Shown here in pieces: positions 24,167 to 34,060 of a stretch of DNA of 64,000 bases (position 1 is the first letter of the stretch; each line of letters opens with the position of its first letter). The notes under the pieces were generated by a model. It was not told where the DNA came from. It did no database searches and saw nothing but the letters and a program-made list of their open reading frames with translations. Origin of the DNA: an uncultured Candidatus Melainabacteria bacterium. Its GTDB lineage: Bacteria > Cyanobacteriota > Vampirovibrionia > Gastranaerophilales > Gastranaerophilaceae. The stretch spans positions 1 to 64,000 of the forward strand of contig CANNUY010000011.1 in NCBI GenBank assembly GCA_947525005.1, in the 5' to 3' direction. A program made the position numbers and the translations under genes.

Positions 24167-24257
24167 AATAACCTCCAATCAGTTATTAACTTTATGTTTT
24201 TATAATAGCATTTTGTAAAAAAATTTCAATAACTTTTGTTAATTATTTTTAAAATTT

Positions 24258-24286
24258 TTGACATGCCTTATTGTTTGGTGTCTAAT
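24258..24286 (+). promoter_or_regulatory. Sigma-70-type promoter for smc-scpAB
   Basis: Perfect TTGACA, 17-nt spacer, TCTAAT (5 of 6), ending 26 nt before the smc start codon. Confidence 0.75.
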
Positions 24287-24312
24287 ATAAAAATAATCTT
24301 ATTGGGTAGGAT

Positions 24313-27300
24313 ATGTACATAAAACAAATAGAAATCGACAATTTTAAGTCGTTCGCTACAAAAATAGAGATTCCTCTATTAAAAGGATTTTCAACTATCG
24401 TAGGACCAAATGGTTCAGGAAAAAGCAACATAATCGATGCAGTGTTGTTCGCACTTGGTTTGGCTACATCTAGAAACTTGCGTGCTGAAAAAATTGCAGA
24501 CTTTATATCTACCTATACAAAACGTAACGAAGCTATTGTAAAAGTTACTTTTGCTGACGGTGAAAACGGTGAAGAATTTAGTGTTGCTAGAAAAATCAAA
24601 AAATCTACACAAGGCTATAACAGTGTTTACTACCTTGACGATAAGATTACTACTCATACAGAAATTTTGATAAAACTTGAAAAATACAATGTTACTCCAA
24701 ATAGTTACAATGTTGTTATGCAAGGTGACGTTACAAGTATCATTGGTGCTACCGATAATGAAAGACGTAAAATTATAGATGAAATTGCAGGTGTTGCAGA
24801 ATTTGACAGACAAATAAACCAAGCCTCAGAAAAGCTTGATGCTGTTGAAGTTAGCGTTAAAAATTCTTCTATAATGCTTAATGAGGTTGAAAACAGACTT
24901 AACCAACTTAAAGAAGAAAAAGAAGTTGCTCTAAAATATCAAAAACTAAAAGATGAAAAACACGGACTTGAAAGCCAAGTTAATACCGTAAAATTCTTTG
25001 ATATAAAAACAAAGCTTGAACAAGCTCACGAAAACATTTTAGAGTATACAAAAAAGAAAAAACTTGAAGAAGTAAATGCAAAAGACCTTGATGAACGTAT
25101 AAAAGTTATTGATGAAAAATACCAAGAAATCTGTGAAACAGTAAAAGAAAAAGGTGAAGCTCATCAAATCGAGGTTCAAAAAAAAGCAGAAGAGTGCAAA
25201 GGTGAAATTTCTCGAAAAGAAAACTCTTTTAACTTTGAAGAAAAACAAATTCAAGACAAGAAAAAAACTATTGAAAATTCTATAAATGGTATTGAAAACC
25301 ACAATACTAAAATTGAGGTTGCAAACCAAAACATAAAATCAAAACAGGTTGACATATCTGTAACAGATAAAGAGCTTGAAAAACAAAGAGCTGAAAGAAA
25401 ACGTATCACAAAAGATTTGACAGGTTTAAACGAAAATGTTGACCAACAAATCAAACATCGTGAACGTTTAAGAAAAGAACTTGATACACTAAAAGATAAA
25501 GAAACTGCTCTCATACAAAAACAAGTTCCACTTGAAACAGAACTTCAAAACCTAAACAATAAGATTAAAGATGCAAAACAAGGCATTGAAACATATAACA
25601 GTCTTAAAAATGATTACGAATCAAAAAAAGACTCTCTAGAGCTTCAAATTGAAACTTTGAAGAAAGAACAGCAGGATTGCAAAATAATCCAGCAAAACAT
25701 TACGCACGATTATGACAAAGTTATAAACGAGCTTACAGACCTTGATTTTGAACTTAGTGCAGGTCGCAAACAACTATTCAACCTTGAGGTACGCAAAAAC
25801 GCAAGTGAAGTGTCTAGTGGTAATAGAGCAATTCAAACTGTTGAAAATGCTCATATTGAAGGTGTCCATGCGCCATTATTCAAATTAGGTAATGTTGACA
25901 AAGAATATGCTACAGCACTTGAAGTTGCAGTAGGTGGTAGAATGTCAAACATCGTTGTTGACGACCCTGATACAGCAACAACTGTGTTTGAAGTAGTTCG
26001 TTCTTCTGGCGCTGGTCGTGTTACTTGTATCCCTCTTAACAAGATTGCTGAAGCTCCGAATAGTCTTAACTTACCAAAAGAACAGGGCGTTATTGATTAT
26101 GCAATCAATCTGATTGATTTTGATGATATGTACCTTGATGCATTCTATTATGCAGTGGGTAGCACTCTTGTTGTTGAAAACGATTATGTAGCTAAAAAAC
26201 TTATCAGAAAATACAGAATGGTTACACTTGATGGTACGTTGTATGAAAAAACAGGTGCTATGACTGGTGGTGGAAAGGTTACTACAAACCTAAAATTCTC
26301 AATCCATGAAGATGATGAACTTGAAAAATACAAAAAACGACTACAAGAAATTGAAAACAAATACAACAAAGCTAAACAACGCAAACAAGAGCTTGAAACT
26401 AAGCGTGAACAAGTAAGAATTAGTTATTCTAACGCTATGACAGAATTTAACAAAGCTAATATCGAACTTAATAGTTTGAATAAAAACTTTGAAACTTCTA
26501 AAACAACGTACGCTCAAAACCAAGAATTTATCAAACTTTCTGAACCTGAAATAGAAAGAATAAATAAAGAATTAGATAAATCAGAAGAACGTCATATCAA
26601 ACTTATTGACGAAATGACTGAACTAAAATCAAAAATAGAAGAAATTGAACAACTTCTAGATGATAGCGACCTTAAAAAATTAAAAGAAATGACAGAAGGT
26701 ATTGATTCAGAAATTGCAAGGTTAGAAACCAATAAACGCAATTTTGAAAACGAAATACAATCCTTCAACATGGAAATTGCGTTCCACAAGACAACTATTG
26801 AAAATAGCAAAGAAACAATAGAAAAATGTAAATCTGATATTGAAGAAAGTGAACGCAACAAACTATTATTCACAGAAGATATCAAAAAGCTAAAAGTTCA
26901 GTTAGAAGATTATGAAACCCAAATTGAAGAAATCAAAGAAAAATTGGGTGATTTGCTAAAACAACGTGACGAAATCAATGAACAACTTATTGATTTACGC
27001 ACCAAAAAGAATGTTAAAACTGCTGAATTAGAAAAGATTGCAGAACAGATTGAATCATTTAAAGCAAGACGTCGTGAAATTGAACCTGAATTGGAAGTAG
27101 CTAGAAAAGATCTTGAAGAAGCAGGTGTTGAAATTTCAAAACTTCAACCTGTAAATATGTCTATTGATGAACTTAATTCAAAAATTCAAAGATTATCTAG
27201 AAAAATGGACGATTTAGGTGCTGTTAATATGAATGCAATCACTCAGTATGACGAAGTTTCACAAAGAGAACAAGAACTAAAAGAAAAAATAGAAACATTG

Positions 27301-27822
27301 TCACACGAACGTCAAGAAATCATAAACAGAATGAATGGTTATGAACAAGTTAAAAAAGATGCGTTCATGACAACTTACAACAACATCAACTCTAACTTTA
27401 AGGAACTTTACCACCAACTATCAGGTGGAGAAGGTTCGTTGATACTAGAAGACGAAGTTAACCCATTTGCTGGAGGTTTAGATATTGAAGCAAAACCTGG
27501 TGACAAACCAAAAGTAAAACTAAAAGGTTTGTCTGGTGGAGAAAAGTCAGTAGCTGCGCTTGCACTTGTGTTTGCAATCCAAAAATACATGCCTGCACCG
27601 TTCTACGCATTAGATGAGGTAGATTCAGCCCTTGACCCTATTAACATTGACAAGTTGGCTAATATGATAAACACTCAGGCAAAACAAATACAGTTTGTTG
27701 TTGTAACACACAGAAAGCCTATGATTGAGGTTTCAGACCGTTCTATCGGGGTTACTCAAAAAGAAAAAGGTAAATCACTTGTTTCAGGTGTAACTCACCA
27801 TAAACAAGAAATAGTGGTATAA
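24313..27822 (+). CDS. smc: Chromosome segregation ATPase SMC
   Basis: Core of bacterial condensin. Walker A GPNGSGKS is at residues 31-38. A long coiled coil follows, a hinge lies at about 510-655 (GVHAPLFKLGNVDKEYATALEVAVGG), a second coiled coil returns, and the head is completed by LSGGEKS (about 1074) and the Walker B/D-loop ALDEVDSALD (about 1098). Length (1169 aa) is normal. scpA follows 36 nt downstream and scpB overlaps scpA, so all three condensin subunits are probably made from one transcript. Confidence 0.98.
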   Translation: MYIKQIEIDNFKSFATKIEIPLLKGFSTIVGPNGSGKSNIIDAVLFALGLATSRNLRAEKIADFISTYTKRNEAIVKVTFADGENGEEFSVARKIKKSTQGYNSVYYLDDKITTHTEILIKLEKYNVTPNSYNVVMQGDVTSIIGATDNERRKIIDEIAGVAEFDRQINQASEKLDAVEVSVKNSSIMLNEVENRLNQLKEEKEVALKYQKLKDEKHGLESQVNTVKFFDIKTKLEQAHENILEYTKKKKLEEVNAKDLDERIKVIDEKYQEICETVKEKGEAHQIEVQKKAEECKGEISRKENSFNFEEKQIQDKKKTIENSINGIENHNTKIEVANQNIKSKQVDISVTDKELEKQRAERKRITKDLTGLNENVDQQIKHRERLRKELDTLKDKETALIQKQVPLETELQNLNNKIKDAKQGIETYNSLKNDYESKKDSLELQIETLKKEQQDCKIIQQNITHDYDKVINELTDLDFELSAGRKQLFNLEVRKNASEVSSGNRAIQTVENAHIEGVHAPLFKLGNVDKEYATALEVAVGGRMSNIVVDDPDTATTVFEVVRSSGAGRVTCIPLNKIAEAPNSLNLPKEQGVIDYAINLIDFDDMYLDAFYYAVGSTLVVENDYVAKKLIRKYRMVTLDGTLYEKTGAMTGGGKVTTNLKFSIHEDDELEKYKKRLQEIENKYNKAKQRKQELETKREQVRISYSNAMTEFNKANIELNSLNKNFETSKTTYAQNQEFIKLSEPEIERINKELDKSEERHIKLIDEMTELKSKIEEIEQLLDDSDLKKLKEMTEGIDSEIARLETNKRNFENEIQSFNMEIAFHKTTIENSKETIEKCKSDIEESERNKLLFTEDIKKLKVQLEDYETQIEEIKEKLGDLLKQRDEINEQLIDLRTKKNVKTAELEKIAEQIESFKARRREIEPELEVARKDLEEAGVEISKLQPVNMSIDELNSKIQRLSRKMDDLGAVNMNAITQYDEVSQREQELKEKIETLSHERQEIINRMNGYEQVKKDAFMTTYNNINSNFKELYHQLSGGEGSLILEDEVNPFAGGLDIEAKPGDKPKVKLKGLSGGEKSVAALALVFAIQKYMPAPFYALDEVDSALDPINIDKLANMINTQAKQIQFVVVTHRKPMIEVSDRSIGVTQKEKGKSLVSGVTHHKQEIVV

Positions 27823-27858
27823 TAGATTTGAGATTTGGGAAAAAGATAAAGAGGAAGA

Positions 27859-28773
27859 ATGTCACTAAATTATTTAGATTTCAAAGGGATAACTAAAAAC
27901 GAAAGAGGCGAATTTGACGGAATAGATGTTCTTGTTGCTATGGCAAGACAGGGCAAAATCGACCCTTGGGCAGTTGATATTGTCGAAGTTGCAGATATGT
28001 TCTCAACTCACTTATTCCAATCAAAAGCACAAAACTTAAGATATTCAAGTCGTGTAATCCTTTATGCAGCTTTACTTTTAAAAATGAAAGCTGACATCTT
28101 AGACGGTATTGATATTACAGAGATAATTCCACCTGATGAAACTCCTATGGACGAATGGGACGATGGATTTATGCCTGATGATATGTATGAAGACTATGTT
28201 CCTACTAATAATGTGGCGTCATTTGAAGAAGTTTTACAAAGAAGAACGAGTGTAAGATTAAATCGTAACCGTATAGTAACCTTGAGAGATTTGGTTAGAC
28301 AACTAGAATTTTACGCAAAATTAGATAAAAAAGTTGAAATCGAAAACGCTAAAAAACGTGCTCAACAAGCTAGAAAAACTAGAGATTTGTCTAAATTAAC
28401 ACCGTCTGATATGGTTAATCTCGCTCACGAAGAAGATTACAAGCTTGGTGCATCTATTCTTAGAAATAACCTTACAGAAATATTGAATAGAGAAACTCAA
28501 ATAGAGCTTAATGAATTAGTTTTGCTTGGAATGGATAGAATCACTGCATATATTTCTATATTATTCCTAGTAACAGAAGGTGAGTACACTTTAAAACAAG
28601 ATGATTTCTATGGAAACTTATATGTAATTAAAAACACTCACAAAGAAGCTTCTGAAGAAGAAATTATGAACGAAAAAATGGTACAAGATGCACTAACAGA
28701 TGACGTTAGTTCTGTGGTTGACAATGTAGTTCAACTTCATAACAGCGTTGAAATTGAGGAGTATAACAAGTAG
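27859..28773 (+). CDS. scpA: Segregation and condensation protein A (kleisin)
   Basis: Kleisin bridging the SMC heads. The N-terminus GIDVLVAMARQGKIDPWAVDIVEVADMF is the family signature, followed by SSRVILYAALLLKMKADIL. The C-terminus has a winged-helix that contacts the other SMC head (ITAYISILFLVTEGEYTLKQDDFYGNLYV). An AGAGGAAG ribosome-binding site precedes the start. Its TAG stop shares a G with the scpB GTG start. Confidence 0.96.
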   Translation: MSLNYLDFKGITKNERGEFDGIDVLVAMARQGKIDPWAVDIVEVADMFSTHLFQSKAQNLRYSSRVILYAALLLKMKADILDGIDITEIIPPDETPMDEWDDGFMPDDMYEDYVPTNNVASFEEVLQRRTSVRLNRNRIVTLRDLVRQLEFYAKLDKKVEIENAKKRAQQARKTRDLSKLTPSDMVNLAHEEDYKLGASILRNNLTEILNRETQIELNELVLLGMDRITAYISILFLVTEGEYTLKQDDFYGNLYVIKNTHKEASEEEIMNEKMVQDALTDDVSSVVDNVVQLHNSVEIEEYNK

Positions 28774-29291
28774 TGTCAAGTTTAAAATCAAGAATTGAAG
28801 CAGTACTTTTTACAACAGCAAGAGTTTTACAAATCAAAGATATCGCAGAAATCTTAGGAGAAGAAAACGAAGATGTTGTTGAAGAAGCTATGTTAGATTT
28901 AATTATGGATTACTCATCAAGAGATAGTGCATTAGAAATTGATGATGAAAATGGCTATATTCTGCAAGTAAAAACTGAGCACATGGATATAGTTGAAAAA
29001 CTTTGTCCTGTCGAATTATCAAAGCCTGTACTTAAAACACTAACTGTTATTGCATTAAAAGAGCCTATTAGACAAGCTGAATTAAAAATGTACCGTTCAA
29101 ATGCTTACGAACATATTAACGAACTTGTTGAAAAAGGGCTTGTTTCAAAAACAAGAGATAAAAATGGTCGTTCTTTTAATGTATCAACAACTCCTAAATT
29201 CAATGAATACTTCAAATTAAAAGGTGATTTACGTTCATTGATGAAACAAGATATTGCAGAGTTATTAAGAAATTCAACCACTGACGACTAA
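28773..29291 (+). CDS. scpB: Segregation and condensation protein B
   Basis: Dimeric winged-helix subunit that binds the middle of ScpA. Typical start KSRIEAVLFTTARVLQIKDIAEILG and the middle segment LKTLTVIALKEPIRQAELKMYRSNAYEHINELVEKGLVSKTRD, slightly divergent from the usual ..IAYKQPITR.EIE.IRGV. The GTG start overlaps the scpA stop by one base, implying translational coupling. Confidence 0.95.
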   Translation: MSSLKSRIEAVLFTTARVLQIKDIAEILGEENEDVVEEAMLDLIMDYSSRDSALEIDDENGYILQVKTEHMDIVEKLCPVELSKPVLKTLTVIALKEPIRQAELKMYRSNAYEHINELVEKGLVSKTRDKNGRSFNVSTTPKFNEYFKLKGDLRSLMKQDIAELLRNSTTDD

Positions 29292-29329
29292 TTAAACGAT
29301 TTAATATAATTAGGTGCTATAATAAACTT

Positions 29330-29884
29330 ATGAATTACACAAACAAAGATTTTTTAGAAAGAAGACCTCAAAGGTTGTGCAAAATGTGTGGTAAATGTTG
29401 TAGAGTAGTTGTTGCATCAATTCCACATGAGGAGCTTGTTTTAAATGCAGAAAACGGCGACAAAAGTGCTAAAGAATTTTTAGAACTATTTGAACCTTAT
29501 CCATCATATAAAGATGCTATGAATGTAGATGAAGAAATTGTGAAAAACATTCCTAACTATGAAAAACAAACCTTCTATAAATGCAGATTTCTTCAAGATA
29601 ATAACTTGTGTTCTCGCTATGAAACAAGGTTAGAGGTTTGCAAAATATTTCCATCATCACCTTGGGCAGTTATCCCACCAGATTGTGGTTTTGAGGGTTG
29701 GTTGTTTGTGGAAAGAGAAAAACACAAACAACGTATTAGAAAACTTAAAGAAGAACTCATTTTGTATAAAGCAAAACTAAATACAAATATTCCAAACAAA
29801 GAAAAAAAATTATATGAAAAACTTATAAAAAAAATAAACGAACGTATTGAATTATTTGCAAAATACGGGGCAAAAGACTGGTAG
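29330..29884 (+). CDS. YkgJ-type CxxCxxCC cysteine-cluster protein
   Basis: The N-terminal CKMCGKCCR (Cys 17, 20, 23, 24) and a second set (YKCRFL..NLCSRYETRLEVCKIFP) match the zinc/iron-chelating CxxCxxCC family. The last 60 residues are a charged coiled coil ending in YGAKDW. Biochemical role of the family is poorly defined. It lies between scpB and ftsZ; spacing of 38 nt to scpB would allow cotranscription. Confidence 0.85.
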   Translation: MNYTNKDFLERRPQRLCKMCGKCCRVVVASIPHEELVLNAENGDKSAKEFLELFEPYPSYKDAMNVDEEIVKNIPNYEKQTFYKCRFLQDNNLCSRYETRLEVCKIFPSSPWAVIPPDCGFEGWLFVEREKHKQRIRKLKEELILYKAKLNTNIPNKEKKLYEKLIKKINERIELFAKYGAKDW

Positions 29885-29990
29885 GCTGTCATTACAAAAT
29901 GTAAAGTAAATTCTTTACTATTGTCCCTGTTTGCAATAGTATGATAATATATTAATAACGTATTGTAGAATAATTAAAAGAGGTTATATC

Positions 29991-31223
29991 GTGGAAAATT
30001 TAGGACCAGATATTTTTGGAAAATCAGAAGCTACACAAAGCCAACCAGCTGATAGTTTAGTAAATATGGCTAACCCATCAGTTATCAAAGTAGTTGGTGT
30101 TGGTGGTGGTGGCGGAAACGCAATAAAAAGAATGATAAAAGCAGGCTTGACAGGTGTAGAATTTTGGGAAATGAACACTGACGTACAAGTTTTAGCATTA
30201 TCAAACGTACCAAACAGCAACAAAGTTCAATTAGGTGCAAAACTTACAAACGGACTTGGTGCAGGTGGAAATAGCCGTATCGGTGAACAAGCAGCAGAAG
30301 AAGCTACTCAAGAAATCACAGCAGCTTTAGAAGGTGCAGATATGGTATTCATCGCAGCTGGTATGGGTGGTGGCACAGGAACTGGTGCTGCTCCTGTTGT
30401 TGCTAAAATTGCTAAAGATTTAGGAATTCTTACTATTGCAGTTGTTACAAAACCTTTCTCATTTGAAGGTAATCGCCGTATGGTTTCTGCAAATGAAGGT
30501 CTTGAAAAACTTAGAGAAGCTGTTGACTCATTGCTAGTTATTCCAAACGACAAATTATTACAAGTTGTTGACAGAAGAACTGGTATGAAGGACGCTTTCG
30601 TGGTTGTTGATGAAGTTATCTTGAGAGGTGTTCAAGGTATTTCTGATATCATCACAAAACCTGGTGAAATCAACGTTGACTTTGCCGATGTTAAGAGCGT
30701 TATGGAAAACTCTGGTTCAGCTGTTATGGGTATCGGTATCGGTTCTGGTGAAGGTAGAGCTGTTGAAGCTGCTCAAGCTGCTGTTAACTCTAACTTGCTT
30801 GAAACATCTATTCACGGTGCTAGTGGCTTAATCGTTAATGTTACTGGTGGACCTGATATGACATTGTTTGAAATTACTGATGCAATTAATCTTATTAGAG
30901 ATTCTGTTCTTGAAGATGCAAACATCATCATCGGTACTTCAATCAATGAAGATATGCAAGGTGAAGTTTCTATCACAGTTGTTGCAACAGGGTTTGAACT
31001 TAAACCTCAAGTTCAGCAATTAACAGCACCTGCTGAAAACATTAGTCCATCAATAGATACTATATTCTCAGGTTTGAATACTAATGTGAATATGAATACT
31101 CAAACTAATGTAGCACCAGCTCAACAAGCTCCTGCTAATAACAATGGTGCATCTAACAATATGCCTCCATTCACTGGTGTTTCATTCACTAATATTGAAA
31201 TTCCTGATTTCTTGAAGAAATAA
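29991..31223 (+). CDS. ftsZ: Cell division protein FtsZ
   Basis: Tubulin-like GTPase of the division ring. The GTG start lies after AAAAGAGG. N-terminal VVGVGGGGGNAIKRMI, the tubulin signature GGGTGTGAAPVVA (about residue 125) and the T7-loop region NVDFADVKSVM are intact. The body ends near residue 345. A variable Asn/Gln/Ala-rich linker follows, and the extreme C-terminus NIEIPDFLKK is the conserved peptide that binds FtsA/ZipA/SepF-type partners. A terminator closes the gene. Confidence 0.98.
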   Translation: MENLGPDIFGKSEATQSQPADSLVNMANPSVIKVVGVGGGGGNAIKRMIKAGLTGVEFWEMNTDVQVLALSNVPNSNKVQLGAKLTNGLGAGGNSRIGEQAAEEATQEITAALEGADMVFIAAGMGGGTGTGAAPVVAKIAKDLGILTIAVVTKPFSFEGNRRMVSANEGLEKLREAVDSLLVIPNDKLLQVVDRRTGMKDAFVVVDEVILRGVQGISDIITKPGEINVDFADVKSVMENSGSAVMGIGIGSGEGRAVEAAQAAVNSNLLETSIHGASGLIVNVTGGPDMTLFEITDAINLIRDSVLEDANIIIGTSINEDMQGEVSITVVATGFELKPQVQQLTAPAENISPSIDTIFSGLNTNVNMNTQTNVAPAQQAPANNNGASNNMPPFTGVSFTNIEIPDFLKK

Positions 31224-31242
31224 GATATCAAATAAAATATAT

Positions 31243-31277
31243 AAAAAAGAGGTTCTTAAATAAGGACCTCTTTTTTT
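31243..31277 (+). terminator. Intrinsic terminator of ftsZ
   Basis: AAAGAGGT...ACCTCTTT stem (with additional TTCTTA/TAAGGA inner pairs) followed by seven T. Confidence 0.85.
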
Positions 31278-31298
31278 GTATATATTATCATATTTATC

Positions 31299-31544
31299 TT
31301 AAGCAACACTTGCTCGCCTAAAATTATTATATCTTGATTTCGATTTGACTCCAGCACAAAGTTCAGCTAACCTGCCGGACATCATTAACATTCCACGCTG
31401 AACTGCCGCATAATCATTCATTGCTCCCATCATTTTCTCTGGGTCTACCATTGATGCAACCCCTAATTGATGGTTATCTACTTGCTCTTTTGCGTACTTT
31501 TGTACAAGTAATTTGTCGATTCTGTCTTTTGCTCCAATTGCCAT
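31299..31544 (-). CDS. Small hypothetical protein, 81 aa
   Basis: Not recognised. A helical, Met/Ala-rich peptide (MMGAMNDYAAVQRGMLMMSGRLAELCAG) with a basic tail KSRYNNFRRASVA, no membrane segment. AAGGGAA lies upstream of the ATG. It is convergent with ftsZ across a terminator. Confidence 0.5.
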   Translation of the reverse strand: MAIGAKDRIDKLLVQKYAKEQVDNHQLGVASMVDPEKMMGAMNDYAAVQRGMLMMSGRLAELCAGVKSKSRYNNFRRASVA

Positions 31545-31868
31545 AACTTTGTTTCCCTTAATAACTTAACTAATACTAATTCTAATACCAAATCTAGCAT
31601 ACTTTTATAACTTACATAATGAATGCATACATAATAGCTAAACTTAGTATCCCTTACTTTTATAAAGTATTTTTAGATTTTAAAATTGATTTTTTTAATC
31701 AAAAGCATTAAGAAATGTAAAGTAAAGGATTGTGGTTTTGGTAATTTGTATGCACGCAGAGATTCTTCGTTTGCTAATTCTGAACTGTACCCTAAGAAGT
31801 GGACAATTAACTCGCAAATAAAAAGACTTCTAAGTAATTCCTAATATTCACCCTTTAAAAAAAGAAAA
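31545..31868. other. Spacer without an identified gene
   Basis: Around 320 nt, AT-rich. It contains AAATGTAAAGTAA at 31713-31725, also seen at 29897 and (as AAATGTAAAGTGA) 13516, and TGCACGCAGAGATTC near 31750 that resembles the dispersed repeat at 59948. No ORF with a ribosome-binding site is seen. Confidence 0.4.
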
Positions 31869-31884
31869 GTCGGGATTACCCGAC
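31869..31884 (-). terminator. Terminator of the TPR-protein gene
   Basis: GTCGGG-ATTA-CCCGAC; on the minus strand it is followed by TTTTCTTTTTTTT. Confidence 0.8.
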
Positions 31885-31921
31885 AAATTGTTTGTGTGTA
31901 TTAAATGAATTTATGTGTTTT

Positions 31922-33910
31922 TTAGCCTATTTCTTCCAGTAAATCATTAATTTCATTGATTAACTCAATGTCTTTATATTTATCTGTATGAGCCAACGCT
32001 TTTCTTAAAAGGGTTTTTGCTTTTGCAGGATATTTCAAATCATACATCAATTCACCTGCAGCTTTATAATTTTCTGCTACATTATTATTTTGCTTTGCAT
32101 CAGCATAACTCTTAACAGCACTTGCATAACATTGTAACGCTTTTTCTGGCAAATTAAACTTATTAAATGCTCCTGCTGTATTGCTTGATACATAACCTTT
32201 CATTTCTGAATCATCTGTTTGAGTAACCAAAATGTCTGCTTCATCATAGAATATAAAAGCATCTGGATTATATTTATCTGTATAAATATTACCGATATTT
32301 GTTAAAGATTTTGATTGAGAAGACAAATTATCTTCTTTACCTGCATACGAAACAGAATTCATATAATGTTGAACAGCTGAATCAAGTTGGTTTACATCAT
32401 CATATATTTTTGCCATTGAATAATGAGCTTTTGTTTTCATGCTAGTATCAGTTGTAACTTGTAATGAACGGTTATAATTATTAAGAGCTTGTGCTAAATA
32501 ATTATTATCGTCATAAATCTTACCCATTTCATAACAAATTTTAGACTGAGCATCTTCATCTTTAACAGATTCAGCTCTTGTTAAAGCTTTTTCTAAAATA
32601 TTCATAGCTTTTGCAGGGTTATTTGAATATGCATGTTTTTTAGCTTGAATAAACAAAGATTTTAATTCATTATCCTCTGGGATAATTGTCAATTTTGGTT
32701 TTTGAACAGCAACCTGTTGAGGAGTTTCTACAACACGTTGAACAACTCTTTGTGGCTGAACCATTGGTTGAACACGTTGTTGAGCTGGTCTGATTGGAAC
32801 AGTTTGTCTAACAGGTTGTTGTACTTGTTGAACATTTTGAACTGGTTCTTGAACGATTGGTTCATAATCAGGGATTTCTTGTTGAACAATCGGTTCATCT
32901 GTTTTTATTTCCTCTACAGTAGATTTTTCTTGAGGAGTTTGTTCATCTTTTGGAAACTTAACTAGGAAATCTTCATTGATTTCTGTATCGTTATAGCTAT
33001 AGTTAATTCTTTGTAAGAACAAAGCCTCTAACCAGTTTTGTACAACACGAGATTCTTTTTCTAATGTATCAGAGATATATTTATCCAAAATAACTGCTGC
33101 ATTTAAAAGATTTGTTTGAACAAAATTGATAGATGGAGCATCACCTTTTGTATGGTCAATAACCTTATTCAAATAATCTTCAATCTCATCTACAAGACAG
33201 TTTGGAGTACCAATTGCAGCAATAGTACCTCTAAAATCTTTAATAACCTGAGCAATATTAACCTTGTTATTACGTGCCATGTTATTTATTTGGGTTTGTT
33301 TAGCACTTTGAGGTCCTTGAGTATTTTGAGAGGTTTGCGTTGCATTTGGAATTTGATTATTTTGTACACCTTGTGCATATTGATTATTAATAGGTTGATG
33401 ATTAACCTGTGGTTGAACGGATTGCTGAACAGGACTTTGTTGCATTACAGGTTGTTGCGTATAGTTTTGTTGGATATTTTGATTTGGCATATTATGAGCA
33501 GTCATAGGAGTAGACACAGGTCTATTAACCATTGGCTGACCCATTTGTTGAGGCATTCTTGCTTTTTCTTGTGGTACAGTTTGATTGTTTCTAACAGGTT
33601 TTGGAGGTAATTCTCTTGGCCCAACACCCATTGTTACAGGTTGAATATTTCTTCCACCTGCTACTGGTGGAGCAGGTTTACTTCCGCCTGCTACTAGTGG
33701 AGCAGGTCTACTTCCACCAGCTACTGGTGGATTGTTACGTTCAGGAAGTGGTGCACGTCCACGTGCAACTGTTCTTGATTCTTGTGGATTAGAATCTCGT
33801 CTGTTTCTTTGTGGATTTTCTTGCAACGAATCATGAGTCTTTTCTTCAGACTCATCTTCTTGTTTATACCCTTGACCATTTGGCATATATGATCTTGGTG
33901 ATATATTCAT
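31922..33910 (-). CDS. Pro/Gln-rich TPR protein
   Basis: The first 200 residues are disordered, Pro/Gln/Asn-rich and contain three near-repeats of PVAGGSRPAP type. A short globular segment (about 220-320, NKVNIAQVIKDFRGTIAAIG) is followed by another Gln/Val/Pro-rich linker. The last 260 residues form six or so tetratricopeptide repeats (AKAMNILEKALTRAE, LAQALNNYNRSLQ, ALQCYASAVKSYADAK). TPR arrays are protein-protein scaffolds. The start is uncertain: a GTG 15 codons upstream is open; MNISPRSYMPNG is preferred as it resembles N-termini of other local orphans. Neither has a good ribosome-binding site. Confidence 0.75.
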   Translation of the reverse strand: MNISPRSYMPNGQGYKQEDESEEKTHDSLQENPQRNRRDSNPQESRTVARGRAPLPERNNPPVAGGSRPAPLVAGGSKPAPPVAGGRNIQPVTMGVGPRELPPKPVRNNQTVPQEKARMPQQMGQPMVNRPVSTPMTAHNMPNQNIQQNYTQQPVMQQSPVQQSVQPQVNHQPINNQYAQGVQNNQIPNATQTSQNTQGPQSAKQTQINNMARNNKVNIAQVIKDFRGTIAAIGTPNCLVDEIEDYLNKVIDHTKGDAPSINFVQTNLLNAAVILDKYISDTLEKESRVVQNWLEALFLQRINYSYNDTEINEDFLVKFPKDEQTPQEKSTVEEIKTDEPIVQQEIPDYEPIVQEPVQNVQQVQQPVRQTVPIRPAQQRVQPMVQPQRVVQRVVETPQQVAVQKPKLTIIPEDNELKSLFIQAKKHAYSNNPAKAMNILEKALTRAESVKDEDAQSKICYEMGKIYDDNNYLAQALNNYNRSLQVTTDTSMKTKAHYSMAKIYDDVNQLDSAVQHYMNSVSYAGKEDNLSSQSKSLTNIGNIYTDKYNPDAFIFYDEADILVTQTDDSEMKGYVSSNTAGAFNKFNLPEKALQCYASAVKSYADAKQNNNVAENYKAAGELMYDLKYPAKAKTLLRKALAHTDKYKDIELINEINDLLEEIG

Positions 33911-34060
33911 CGCATTATACACTACAAACCGTCCTTCCCAATGAGAATACGACACTAAACATCATAACCTTAATTGGTTTAACATAAATCATTTGTTTAT
34001 ATGATATCTATAGTGTATTTAATGATTTTTATATTTTAGTCAAATTTTTTATTAAAAATT

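Noticed and set aside
25039..26885. Minus-strand reading frames inside smc
   Set aside because: Antisense of coiled-coil codons yields long Phe/Ser-rich frames; no start signals and no domain content.
32702..33792. Plus-strand reading frames opposite the TPR gene (32702-32965, 33116-33610, 33601-33792)
   Set aside because: They are the antisense of repetitive Pro/Gln codons, Leu/Asn-rich and without ribosome-binding sites.
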